Source of the DNA: CBDBJK01 sp965206395
GTDB lineage: Bacteria > Chloroflexota > Dehalococcoidia > Lucifugimonadales > CATOSD01
NCBI GenBank assembly: GCA_965206395.1
Contig: CBDBJK010000038.1
Location: forward strand, 62,001 to 126,000
DNA length: 64,000 nt
Direction: 5' to 3'
Of this stretch, positions 8,501 to 16,487 are shown piece by piece. The notes under the pieces are model-generated. The model was not told the origin of the DNA. It worked only from the letters and a program-made list of their open reading frames with translations, and searched no databases. Numbering within the stretch: position 1 is the first letter of the stretch; each line of letters opens with the position of its first letter. Both the position numbers and the translations under genes were made by a program.

Positions 8501-9298
8501 TTACTTCTTCTCAAGCATGTAGAAGTGATTCAACGGGCCGTGACCGTGACCCATCGGGAACGAATGGCGTATGGCTGAGGTGACGTACTTCTTTGCCTGC
8601 GCCACCGACTCTCGCACGGACTGACCCTTTGCAAGTCCCGCCGCGATAGCGGACGCAAAGGTGCATCCTGTACCATGCGTGCTTGTCGTGTCGATACGCG
8701 GAGAGGTGAACGCTCGGAAATCTTCGCCATCGTAAAGAATGTCGGTAGGCGGGCCTTCGAGGTGTCCGCCTTTGACGACGGCAGCTTTCGCACCCATTTC
8801 AACGAGTTCACGCGCCGCGTTTCGGGTGTCGTCGAGAGTTGATATCTTCGTTCCGAGCAGAACCTCGGCTTCTGGCACGTTGGGCGTGACTACCTGGGCT
8901 AGGGGAATCAAAAGTGTCCTGAGCGCGCCTACGGCCTCCTCCTGGAGCAGTCGGTCACCACCTTTGGCTATCATGACCGGATCGACCACAAGCTTCATGA
9001 TGCCGTATGCCTGTATCTTTTCAGCTACCATTCTGATTATTGCGGAGCTTGAGAGCATTCCGGTTTTAACCGCGTCTGTGCCGATATCTGAGATGACGGC
9101 ATCAATCTGAGAGCTTACCAGCGACGTTGGCAACTCTAGCACGTCGGCTACCGTGAGCGTGTTTTGCGCCGTGACAGCGGTCAGCACGGAAGTTCCATAA
9201 ACGCCTAGCGCGGCGAATGTCTTCAGGTCTGCCTGAATGCCTGCGCCTCCCCCAGAATCAGAGCCTGCGATAGTCATAGCCCTTGGTACATTATTCAT
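8501..9298 (-). CDS. thiD: hydroxymethylpyrimidine / phosphomethylpyrimidine kinase ThiD
   Basis: 265 residues of the ribokinase fold. ThiD phosphorylates HMP twice to HMP pyrophosphate in thiamin synthesis. Visible signatures are the N-terminal AMTIAGSDSGGGAGIQADLKT, the VVDPVMIAKGG segment, and the C-terminal anion hole with catalytic Asp (STHGTGCTFASAIAAGLAKG). It is the last gene of the riboswitch-controlled thiamin salvage operon, so it would phosphorylate the HMP that TenA releases from imported precursor. Length is normal for the monofunctional enzyme. Confidence 0.96.
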   Translation of the reverse strand: MNNVPRAMTIAGSDSGGGAGIQADLKTFAALGVYGTSVLTAVTAQNTLTVADVLELPTSLVSSQIDAVISDIGTDAVKTGMLSSSAIIRMVAEKIQAYGIMKLVVDPVMIAKGGDRLLQEEAVGALRTLLIPLAQVVTPNVPEAEVLLGTKISTLDDTRNAARELVEMGAKAAVVKGGHLEGPPTDILYDGEDFRAFTSPRIDTTSTHGTGCTFASAIAAGLAKGQSVRESVAQAKKYVTSAIRHSFPMGHGHGPLNHFYMLEKK

Positions 9299-9337
9299 AT
9301 CTTTTCGACTCCAAACATGAGGAACGAACGCCTTCGT

Positions 9338-9481
9338 TCAGCCCTCGTTCTTTCGAGCGCGTTCGGCTTTCTGCCTTATGATTTCCTGGAGCGTTCTTGC
9401 ACTGCGACCCACGACACGCATCTTGCGCCGTTTCCGTCGCTTCGCCTCTCGGCTTTCGCCTTTGGTTTTACCTTCGTCCAT
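9338..9481 (-). CDS. 47-residue very basic protein between tenA and thiD
   Basis: An ATG at 9481, 16 bases after the tenA stop, opens 47 codons on the operon strand. The product is strongly basic (segment REAKRRKRRKMRVVGRSART, then LQEIIRQKAERARKNEG), predicted helical, with no membrane segment or cysteines. It occupies most of the otherwise empty 199-bp gap between tenA and thiD, keeping the operon tightly packed. The ribosome binding site is weak (GGA 9 bases upstream). I do not recognise it. It could be a real small protein or chance coding in a spacer. Confidence 0.4.
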   Translation of the reverse strand: MDEGKTKGESREAKRRKRRKMRVVGRSARTLQEIIRQKAERARKNEG

Positions 9482-9497
9482 GATGTTGAATCCAAAA

Positions 9498-10160
9498 CTA
9501 CTGGTCGGGCCAGCGCTCGCCCTTGTAGGCTACATCCCAAAACATATATTCGTAACGCAGGGCAGTCAAAAAGTTTCGCTCGATTCGAGGCCTTCGATTG
9601 CCAATGTCAACACTGTCGAGATGGCTACCTATCCAACTCATGAGTTCGCCCAGAACCTCCGGCCCATGAATGTCAATCCACTCCTGGTATACAGGGTTAT
9701 TCGGCTTCTTGCCTGTCTTGAGGAGGCGGGTTCCCCAGTCCAAATACGTACCTTCAGTGACGTAGAGAACGGTCACAATGTCTTCAAAATCGCCTTCGTA
9801 TCCAACGCGTGTCAGAAAGTCTCCGAAGGCCTGCGTTGTGGGAGACGCGCTGGCTGACGAATACTCTTCTTCAGATGCTCCAAGCTCTTTGAAGGCCCTC
9901 GCGAAAAGATCGCTCTCCGGGTCGAGTACGCCTGCCAGAAACCTATGCAGGACGCTGGCGGCCTCGAAATCGGGCGCTTTGGCGATACCCAGGGCAGTCA
10001 AAGATACCAGATTATTCACGAAAACGTAATCTTGAAGGAAGTAAGTTCGAAACTTCTCGACAGGCAGGCTGCCATCGCCCATCTCGTTCACGAAAGGGTG
10101 GTGGACCATCCTCTGCCACAAGTCATGGTATTTCTGTCGAAGCTCCTGAGTCAATGACAT
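9498..10160 (-). CDS. tenA: TenA-family aminopyrimidine hydrolase, cysteine-less (TenA_E type)
   Basis: 220 residues with the all-helical TenA/THI-4 fold: FRTYFLQDYVFVNNLVSL near the N-terminus and the YVTEGTYLDWG helix in the middle. Classical TenA_C enzymes use a cysteine nucleophile in that central helix. This protein has no cysteine at all, which places it in the TenA_E class that acts on amino- or formylamino-HMP with a glutamate. It lies between the thiY-type binding protein and thiD under one TPP riboswitch. Its likely job is therefore to turn imported degraded pyrimidine into HMP for ThiD. Confidence 0.92.
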   Translation of the reverse strand: MSLTQELRQKYHDLWQRMVHHPFVNEMGDGSLPVEKFRTYFLQDYVFVNNLVSLTALGIAKAPDFEAASVLHRFLAGVLDPESDLFARAFKELGASEEEYSSASASPTTQAFGDFLTRVGYEGDFEDIVTVLYVTEGTYLDWGTRLLKTGKKPNNPVYQEWIDIHGPEVLGELMSWIGSHLDSVDIGNRRPRIERNFLTALRYEYMFWDVAYKGERWPDQ

Positions 10161-10187
10161 GACGTCTTCCCCAAAATCATTATTGGA

Positions 10188-11192
10188 CTAATCGCCGCTG
10201 AACTTGTCGGTAAAGGCGTCATCTGCCTTCACGTCTTCTGACAACAGCCCATTGTCCTGCATCCACCGGGTAAAGTCGCTCCATCTGGCTGCGTCCTGGC
10301 TGCCGAAAGAAGCCGAACTCGTCTGCCAAAGCGGGGCCAAAAGGTCAGCTCCGGGGCGTTCAATGGCCTCATCAACCTCTTCGTTCGTGCCCGCCAACAA
10401 TACAGTCACGCCAGCCTGGGGGTCGGAAGCGGCGTCCTGATAACCTCGACGTATGGCTCTCATGAAACGCTCTACCATCTCTGGCCTATCCTTCAGGGTT
10501 TCCTCGCTTGCCACTATGACCAGTTCGTAGTAGTCAGGAACGCCCCACTCCTCCATTCGCATGATGTTCACGGGATAGCCTTCGTTTTCAACCATGATGC
10601 TTTCATGAGTCCAGTAGGCCCCAACTACGGCATCCACCGTGCCACTAATCAGGGCCGGTGCAAGGTCGAAGCCCACGTTCACTAGCTCAACATCCACTAG
10701 ACCGCTGGCTCCGTCAAATTTGAGCATAGTGTCCAGCAACGGCTCGTTGGTGGGGATTCCAGGGTAGCCGACTTTCTTGCCAATCAGGTCACTTGGTCGC
10801 GTAATTCCAGAAGACTTCAGAGCCATTACGGAGTTCAATGGGTGCTGCACCATGCCCGAAACAGACACCACAGGCACGCCCTGCCCTCTGGCGAGCAGAA
10901 CGTCAGGCTGATAGCTTATGCCGAAGTCGTCCGCACCGCTGCCAACGGTCTGCAACACCGTCGATGGGTCGGCTGGCGTGTAAAGCGTCACATTGAGGTT
11001 TTCATCGGCGAAGTAGCCTTTTTCCTGCGCGATGAACAGACCAATGTGGTTAGAGTTAGGATACCAATCTAAGGCGAGCTTTACAGTTATTTCGTCGTCG
11101 TCCTCACTTCCGCCGCATGCGATTGCTGCAGCAATCAGCATTGCTGCCAAAACCGGAAGTATAATTCTCGAATGTCGCAGTAAGTCCATCAA
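10188..11192 (-). CDS. thiY: thiamin-pyrimidine precursor ABC transporter, substrate-binding lipoprotein (ThiY-like)
   Basis: 334 residues of the NMT1/THI5-like periplasmic binding family. A lipoprotein signal ends at AAAIACGG near residue 26. The domain opens with VKLALDWYPNSNHIGLFIAQ, a hallmark of the family, followed by GSGADDFGISYQPDVLLARGQG and the SDLIGKKVGYPGIPTNE stretch. ThiY of Bacillus binds N-formyl-aminomethyl-pyrimidine. The TPP riboswitch and the neighbouring tenA and thiD make a pyrimidine precursor the likely ligand here. It lies 27 bases upstream of tenA and 49 downstream of the permease gene. Confidence 0.93.
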   Translation of the reverse strand: MMDLLRHSRIILPVLAAMLIAAAIACGGSEDDDEITVKLALDWYPNSNHIGLFIAQEKGYFADENLNVTLYTPADPSTVLQTVGSGADDFGISYQPDVLLARGQGVPVVSVSGMVQHPLNSVMALKSSGITRPSDLIGKKVGYPGIPTNEPLLDTMLKFDGASGLVDVELVNVGFDLAPALISGTVDAVVGAYWTHESIMVENEGYPVNIMRMEEWGVPDYYELVIVASEETLKDRPEMVERFMRAIRRGYQDAASDPQAGVTVLLAGTNEEVDEAIERPGADLLAPLWQTSSASFGSQDAARWSDFTRWMQDNGLLSEDVKADDAFTDKFSGD

Positions 11193-11241
11193 GTTTGTTT
11201 ACTCCTAAAAAACAAATTTAGTTATCAAACCAGAAGTTACA

Positions 11242-12105
11242 CTATTGATCTCGGCTCAAACCTCGTTGTCTGCGCTCGTTATGCCACCAGGGAATAGCAA
11301 ATCGCTCCACCAAGCCAACGAGGAGGAACAGACCTATGCCCATGACGGACAGGACCACAATCGCCGCGAATACGCGCTCGGTCAAGAATTGAGGCTTCGA
11401 GCGTATCATCAGGTAGCCCAGTCCTTCGCTCGAACCCACCCACTCGCCGATTACCGCGCCAATGACGCTGACGGCGACGGCTATCCTGGCCCCTGAAAAG
11501 AGAAACGGCATAGCCGAGGGCAACTGAGCCTTGACTAGTATCTGAAATCGATTCGCGCCCAGCGTTCGCATGAGGTTGACAGTATCCGGGTCAATCGATT
11601 TCAAGCCGTCTATTGTATTGACCGCGATTGGGAAGAACGCGATGAGAGCCACGACCATTATTTTCGGCGTAAGACCATAGCCGACCCAGATAAGCAGCAG
11701 CGGCGCGATTGCGATAATAGGGATGGTCTGGGAGGCGATTACGAAAGGATAAATCGCTCGTTCTACCGTCCGTGACAATGCTATGCCGATTGCAAGCAGC
11801 ACGCCGCTGGCTAGCGCAAAACCGAAGCCGATGACCACCTCTTCAAGCGTGACCCATGTATGACGAGAAAGCAGCCCTATGTCATCAGCGATAGTGGCCC
11901 CTATGACGGACGGTGCGGGCAGCAGCCACCTCTGAACATCGAACAGACGCACGTAGCCTTCCCACGCCCCCAGGATGCCCAGAATGATTACAATCGGGGG
12001 AAGCCACGTCGCAACAAAGCTGCCGGTGCGACGATAGTTTCTGAACGCCCTGCGGAAGACGCCTGACTCAGACGAAACGAACGGGATGGGGCTTTCAGCG
12101 CTCAT
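11242..12105 (-). CDS. thiX: thiamin-pyrimidine precursor ABC transporter permease (ThiX-like)
   Basis: 287 residues with about six membrane helices and the EAA-type cytoplasmic loop that docks to the ATPase (LGANRFQILVKAQLPSAMPFLFSG). The family is that of SsuC/TauC/ThiX permeases. Its ATG overlaps the thiZ stop in an ATGA arrangement, so translation of the two is coupled. Operon position identifies it as the membrane channel of the thiamin precursor importer. Confidence 0.92.
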   Translation of the reverse strand: MSAESPIPFVSSESGVFRRAFRNYRRTGSFVATWLPPIVIILGILGAWEGYVRLFDVQRWLLPAPSVIGATIADDIGLLSRHTWVTLEEVVIGFGFALASGVLLAIGIALSRTVERAIYPFVIASQTIPIIAIAPLLLIWVGYGLTPKIMVVALIAFFPIAVNTIDGLKSIDPDTVNLMRTLGANRFQILVKAQLPSAMPFLFSGARIAVAVSVIGAVIGEWVGSSEGLGYLMIRSKPQFLTERVFAAIVVLSVMGIGLFLLVGLVERFAIPWWHNERRQRGLSRDQ

Positions 12106-12932
12106 CTAGCTGGTTTCTCTTGCTGGTTCAAAATTCCTTCCTCCCGAATTGAAGCCAGAAGACTTGCCTTGAAAGACACGAATGAGGCATCGGTTACCAT
12201 CTCCAGCCTTCGGGGTCGAGGCAGGTCTATGGGCAGTGCCAGTTTCATGTGACCCGGTCGCGCGCTCATAACGTACACTCGGTCCGAGAGGAAAACAGCC
12301 TCATCAACATCGTGTGTTACGAGCACAATAGTCTTGTTCATCGACTGCCACATCTCCTGCATCCACTCCTGAATCTGGGCGCGATTCAGAGCGTCTAAGG
12401 CACTAAGCGGCTCATCCAACAAAAAGATTTCCTGGTCTGCCAGAACAGTACGAAGGAAAGATACGCGCTGCCTCATTCCACCTGACAACGAGAAAGGATA
12501 TTCGTTCTCAGACCCGGAAAGTCCGAACTGCTCCATCAAATCGGACGCCCGCGCCCGCGCTTCTGACCTCGAAATCCCTTGCAACTCCAGTCCCAGGATG
12601 GCGTTGTCCATGACAGTCCGCCAGGGGAACAGCAAGTCTTTTTGCTGCATGTACCCAACCGCTCCCAACCGCTTTTCTGCACGTTGGCCGTTCAAGTAGA
12701 TAGCTCCTGTTGATGGCTCGTCCAGACCGGCAATTATGTTCAGAAGCGTGCTTTTGCCGCACCCGCTCGGCCCAATGATGCTCACGAACTCGCCGTCCGA
12801 AGCAAAGAACTCGACATCTCGCAGGACCTGTAACGGCTTCCCGTCTCGAAGGTGATTCTTGCTAACACCTTCCACTCGGATTTTAGAATCCGTATTCACT
12901 TCAGCTTCGAAAGTTGCTGTTGTAGGTTTCAT
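12102..12932 (-). CDS. thiZ: thiamin-pyrimidine precursor ABC transporter ATPase (ThiZ-like)
   Basis: 276 residues. Walker A is GPSGCGKST, the Q-loop region is MQQKDLLFPW, the signature is LSGGMRQR, and Walker B is EIFLLDEPLSALD with the H-loop in VLVTHDVDEA. It belongs to the SsuB/TauB/ThiZ group. It is the first gene of the operon. Its ATG lies 22 bases beyond the T-run of the riboswitch terminator, so its expression is gated by TPP. Confidence 0.93.
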   Translation of the reverse strand: MKPTTATFEAEVNTDSKIRVEGVSKNHLRDGKPLQVLRDVEFFASDGEFVSIIGPSGCGKSTLLNIIAGLDEPSTGAIYLNGQRAEKRLGAVGYMQQKDLLFPWRTVMDNAILGLELQGISRSEARARASDLMEQFGLSGSENEYPFSLSGGMRQRVSFLRTVLADQEIFLLDEPLSALDALNRAQIQEWMQEMWQSMNKTIVLVTHDVDEAVFLSDRVYVMSARPGHMKLALPIDLPRPRRLEMVTDASFVSFKASLLASIREEGILNQQEKPAR

Positions 12933-12953
12933 GTTGGCTCGTTGAAAGTGTCA

Positions 12954-12989
12954 ATAATAAAAATAGCCGCCCATACAATCTGGGCGGCT
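12954..12989 (-). terminator. attenuator terminator of the TPP riboswitch
   Basis: A 9-bp stem (12965-12973 with 12981-12989, AGCCGCCCA) is followed on the minus strand by ATTTTTATTATT. It sits just past the riboswitch aptamer and before thiZ, the expected place for the terminator that forms when TPP is bound. Confidence 0.88.
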
Positions 12990-13014
12990 GCGATTTATTC
13001 GAGGGTCGATGCGA

Positions 13015-13110
13015 ACCCTATCCCTACGCTGGCATTACCCAGATCAGGTCTCGGGGTCGGTAGCGTTCCGGCTACCCTCTCAGCCTGGCTTCCCAAGCTC
13101 CCCCCGTGAG
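13015..13110 (-). promoter_or_regulatory. TPP riboswitch (THI element)
   Basis: Read on the minus strand, the region contains the conserved thi-box pieces in order: a G-rich opening strand, the CTGAGAGGG block of the pyrimidine-sensing arm, a variable hairpin (GGTAGC...GCTACC), then CCTGATCTGGGTAATGCC and AGCGTAGGGA of the pyrophosphate-sensing arm. The aptamer is followed by an intrinsic terminator and then thiZ. High TPP should therefore stop transcription of the salvage operon. Confidence 0.96.
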
Positions 13111-13131
13111 TATATTCAGTTTTGCAATGTC

Positions 13132-13160
13132 AGTCTATCCCACAGAGTCATGTCTGTCAA
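13132..13160 (-). promoter_or_regulatory. sigma-70-type promoter of the thiamin operon
   Basis: On the minus strand TTGACA (13155-13160) and TAGACT (13132-13137) are separated by exactly 17 bases. The predicted start lies about 15 bases before the riboswitch aptamer, which is the expected geometry. Confidence 0.75.
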
Positions 13161-13204
13161 CAACTCTGAACACCTTCGGAAACCTTCTCCATCGAAGGGG
13201 CGAG

Positions 13205-13213
13205 TGATATAAT
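13205..13213 (+). promoter_or_regulatory. extended -10 promoter for rsmG
   Basis: TG-A-TATAAT, a perfect -10 with the extended TG motif, lies about 80 bases before rsmG. No good -35 is visible, as is common for extended -10 promoters. Confidence 0.55.
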
Positions 13214-13296
13214 CGAAAATGCCTGTCGGTAGCCTACGCATCGATACCGATGGTGACCTCTCTTTCAAAACATAGCCCTAGTGGTTCGGAGTATTG

Positions 13297-14046
13297 ATGA
13301 CAAATGGGACCAGTGAAGTCGATGTCGCGCATCCAGAGTTATTAACTGCGGGAGCAGCCGCGTTAGGGGTACACCTGAACCTTGCGCAGATAGAGCAATT
13401 CAAGCAATACTACCTGGAACTGGTGGATTGGAACAGTCGGGTTAATCTGACATCGATTAAAGAATGGGAGCAGGTGCAGATCAGGCTTTTTCTGGACTCT
13501 TTGAGTGTGATCCTGGCTATACCCTTAGGTTTGTTGAAGGCAGGCAGATTCGTGGATGTAGGCAGCGGCGCGGGTTTCCCCGGTTTAGCCCTGAAGATAG
13601 CCTTCCCTGGCATTGACGTTACGCTTATCGAGGCCACCGCCAAGAAGACGGCATTTCTCAACCACTTGAAAGAAATGCTGGGGTTGCCTGGCGTCGATAT
13701 AATAACAGGGCGCTCCGAGACTGCCGCCCATGACCTGCGACTGCGAGAGAGCTTCGATGTCGTGCTTGCCAGAGCACTGGCGCGCATGAACGCTTTAGCC
13801 GAGCTAGCCCTTCCGTTTTGCAAGCCAGGCGGCATAGTGATCGCACAGAAAAGCGCTGACATTGAAGATGAGGTAGCTCAGGCGAAAAAGGCCATTGAGA
13901 CCATGGGGGGCGTACTAAGAGAAGTGAAAGAACTAGCGATGCCAGAGCTTGATCGGCACAGGACGCTTGTCGTGCTGGAAAAGGTTAAGCCAACTCCAGA
14001 GCGTTATCCGAGGCAGCCTGGGATGCCAACAAAGCGTCCCATATGA
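13297..14046 (+). CDS. rsmG: 16S rRNA (guanine-527-N7)-methyltransferase RsmG
   Basis: 249 residues. RsmG (GidB) methylates N7 of G527 in the 530 loop of 16S rRNA using S-adenosylmethionine. The SAM-binding motif VDVGSGAGFPGLALKIAFP and the upstream WNSRVNLTSI motif are diagnostic. A TTG at 13294 directly precedes the ATG; the ATG at 13297 has the better spacing (5 bases) to GGAG. It overlaps the following membrane protein gene by ATGA. Confidence 0.95.
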   Translation: MTNGTSEVDVAHPELLTAGAAALGVHLNLAQIEQFKQYYLELVDWNSRVNLTSIKEWEQVQIRLFLDSLSVILAIPLGLLKAGRFVDVGSGAGFPGLALKIAFPGIDVTLIEATAKKTAFLNHLKEMLGLPGVDIITGRSETAAHDLRLRESFDVVLARALARMNALAELALPFCKPGGIVIAQKSADIEDEVAQAKKAIETMGGVLREVKELAMPELDRHRTLVVLEKVKPTPERYPRQPGMPTKRPI

Positions 14047-15134
14047 ATGCTCCAGACCCTGCCACAGATATGGACAATCTTCCCCGCAAACAAGACGGCA
14101 CGGTTTCGATAAGGCGACGCGTCTTCTCGTTCCCAACGTTATTAGCCTTCGGCATAGCGGCGGCCTTCATATTCTTCCTTGTGACGCGGTTCGACCTCGA
14201 TTGGAGCGCCACCTGGGAAAACGTCCGAGAGATGAATCTCTGGCTGTACGTTCTGGCTTTTCTGCTCTACTACGCCAGCTTCGTTTTTAGAGGCGCGCGA
14301 TGGCGGCTGCTTGCTCAAAATGCGGGACTCCACGACTCCGCAGAGTCCAGACTGCCGTCTGCCATGCAAAGCGCGTCGCTGATAATCATCGGATGGTTCG
14401 TCAATTCGATAACATGGCTGCGCATGGGCGATGCCTACCGCGCTTATGCGTTCGCTGAGGAGTCCAGAGGCAGCTTTTCGTGGAGCCTTGGCACCATCCT
14501 CGCCGAGCGCGTAATGGACATGGCTACGATATTCATCGTCCTCGTCCTCAGTGTCCTGCTTCTCGCATATGTCGCAGATTCGACCGCCTCGACCGGTATA
14601 ATAATCGCAGCCAGCCTTATGGCATTCGGTCTGCTAGTGTTGACCCTGGTCATGAAGTTCTATGGGGCGAAGGTGGCCCGATATCTCCCCAACCGATTCG
14701 AGACGTCCTATAATCGTTTTCAAGAGGGCACGCTGGGCGGTTTCAAGCAGTTGCCCTTGCTTTTCGCACTTGGGTTTGCCGGTTGGCTGATGGAAATAGC
14801 CCGGCTATATTTTGTCGTTGAAGCCCTGGGGCTGAGTATCAGCTGGCCGCTGGTGCCGATAGTAGCCCTTGGACACGCGATACTTAGCACTGTCCCAACT
14901 CCGGGAGGGCTAGGCGTCGTCGAGCCTGGAATAATCGGACTTCTCTCGCTCAGCCTCGAACGGCACGATGCCGTCTCCATCGCCCTCGTAGACCGCTCCA
15001 TCACATACGTAAGCGTCATTCTCGTTGGCGGGTTAATCTTCTTGATCAGGCAAGCCACTGGCAGAAGAAGGCGTCGCCGCCAGGATTTACTAGCTCACCA
15101 CGTCAAAGGCCAGTGGAACGCCGTAGATACGTAG
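14043..15134 (+). CDS. UPF0104 / lysylphosphatidylglycerol synthase-type transmembrane protein
   Basis: 363 residues with about eight membrane helices. It matches the flippase-like membrane domain family (COG0392), with RGARWRLLAQNAG after the second helix, RMGDAYRAYAF, and the conserved PTPGGLGVVEPGIIGLL segment near the C-terminus. There is no soluble lysyl-transferase domain, so this is the stand-alone membrane type that may move lipid-linked substrates. It is translationally coupled to rsmG. A basic tail (RRRRRR-like) ends the protein. Confidence 0.85.
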   Translation: MNAPDPATDMDNLPRKQDGTVSIRRRVFSFPTLLAFGIAAAFIFFLVTRFDLDWSATWENVREMNLWLYVLAFLLYYASFVFRGARWRLLAQNAGLHDSAESRLPSAMQSASLIIIGWFVNSITWLRMGDAYRAYAFAEESRGSFSWSLGTILAERVMDMATIFIVLVLSVLLLAYVADSTASTGIIIAASLMAFGLLVLTLVMKFYGAKVARYLPNRFETSYNRFQEGTLGGFKQLPLLFALGFAGWLMEIARLYFVVEALGLSISWPLVPIVALGHAILSTVPTPGGLGVVEPGIIGLLSLSLERHDAVSIALVDRSITYVSVILVGGLIFLIRQATGRRRRRRQDLLAHHVKGQWNAVDT

Positions 15135-15319
15135 GCGAAGACAACTGTCTAGCCTACGTCTGAAATCGTAATATTACTCGGTTACCGTTGATTCTTAAGG
15201 GATGTTTTCGCCCGAAATATAGAGGCAATCGCATCCTGCTTTGCATCGTATGCGACCTAATGGGTGCAGTTCTTTGTGGATGTGCAACGATTATGTCAAT
15301 AGGTAGGTGTTCAGTGAAA

Positions 15320-16360
15320 ATGTCAGTCATGAGGACATTGACATTGACGGCAACGGAACAGAAGCGGTTACAGGTATTGGCAGGTGTGTTGGAAGGTCGG
15401 TTAAAGGTGACCGAAGCCTCTGGTTTGATGGGAGTGAGCGACACGCATGGCGACTACTGGCAGCATTCAGAAAGGAAGGAGTTGCTGCCTTAGCTCACGG
15501 GAACAGGGGCAGGACGCCAACGATCTCCACGGACCCAGCAATTCGGGATCGTGTCAGGGGCCTGGCCAAAGGGGACTTATGCAGGACTCAACCACACACA
15601 TCTGACTGAGCTGCTGGAGGAGCGGGAGGGCATCGACTTGTCACGATCCACGGTCAGACGGATCCTGCTGTCGGGCGGGATCAAGAGCCCACGCAAACGC
15701 AGGGCTCCGAAGCATCACAGCAGGCGTGTGAGGTATCCCCAAGAAAGCATGGAGACCCGGAAGTCGAGATTCCCGTTGCGGAAGATCTCGCCACAGTACC
15801 GGGCGTTCCGGTTCGTGAGGAGGACGTATCCTTCTATACAAGGGTATATCCCCTTGAGACCCAAAACATCGACTTCTAACTTCAACCGGCGCTTCGGTGT
15901 CTGCGCTGCACAGCAAGGTTCGGCCTATCGTCAACTATCGGCAGACCTGTCGCTGGATAGTGTGCTTTGCTTCAAGTACCTGCGTACTGTGGCCAACGAC
16001 AATACCGTGCGGTTCAACTCCACTACACTCCAACTCCTACCCGACGCACACCGTGCTAGCTATGCAAGGGCCACAGTGGAGGTCCAGGAACGTCTTGACG
16101 GCAGCCTGGTCGTTGTCCACGCAGATAAGACAATCGGCAGTCAGCCAGCTCCCTCCTCGCCTGTCACGCTCAGAGCGCGCAATGGCCGAAGGGCCACAGG
16201 TACAATCAACACCGAGGGTCCAATCGATGCTGCTCTTGACCCTGTTGGGTTCCCAACAGGGTCAAGAAAACAGGCTTCGGTGCCGCCAGCAACCCCGAAG
16301 ACCAAACGGTCCAACAAACCTGGCCCCGACCACCCGTGGCGGAGAAAGCTACTGACATAA
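15320..16360 (+). pseudogene. ISNCY transposase, twice frameshifted, catalytic core replaced by host DNA
   Basis: N-terminal helix-turn-helix text starts at 15320 (MSVMRTLTLTATEQKRLQVL) and shifts frame near 15438 (ERHAWRLLAAFRKEG). It shifts back near 15575 (GTYAGLNHTHLTELLEE), and the second DNA-binding domain follows (STVRRILLSGGIKSPRKRRA). At 15743 the family sequence stops abruptly. 130 bp identical to the downstream RdhA-like gene follow to 15872. The text then resumes with the C-terminal domain (FNRRFGVCAAQQGSAYR...RFNSTTLQLLPDAHR). The central DDE catalytic region is missing, so the gene cannot encode an active transposase. Confidence 0.85.
15743..15872 (+). repeat. 130-bp exact copy of part of the RdhA-like gene (copy 1, inside the transposase)
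   Basis: Base-for-base identical to 16528-16657. The identity begins with GAAAGCATGG and ends with AAAACATCGA; the bases just outside differ on both sides. The segment fills the place where the transposase catalytic core should be. Confidence 0.97.
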
Positions 16361-16418
16361 TCATTGAACAATTAGACTGACATATTCACTGGACAACAAC
16401 ATCATGGGTGCAGTTCTC

Positions 16419-16447
16419 TTGACTTGATTTGCCAAAACAGCTACACT
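16419..16447 (+). promoter_or_regulatory. promoter of the RdhA-like gene
   Basis: TTGACT (16419-16424) and TACACT (16442-16447) are spaced by 17 bases. The -35 box begins 2 bases after the right target repeat of the ISNCY element. Everything upstream of -37 was therefore displaced by the insertion. Confidence 0.65.
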
Positions 16448-16487
16448 GCCCCCAATAGCACGTAAATTCTGCCGGAGGGATATATCT

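Larger units (their letters stand above)
15260..16417 (+). mobile_element. ISNCY-type insertion sequence, defective, with 14-bp flanking repeat
   Basis: The element lies between two copies of ATGGGTGCAGTTCT (15260-15273 and 16404-16417), which I read as a 14-bp target-site duplication; the element itself is then 15274-16403. Long duplications are known for the IS1202-related ISNCY elements. The terminal regions show imperfect inverted similarity: CAGTGAAAATGTCAGTC on the left, CAGTGAATATGTCAGTC in reverse complement on the right. The transposase inside is broken (see the pseudogene). A perfect 15-bp hairpin sits at 16235-16266 near the right end. Confidence 0.7.

Noticed and set aside
9378..9857. 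A 159-codon plus-strand frame opposite tenA and the small ORF
   Set aside because: Antisense to tenA, whose assignment is secure; no family-like text.
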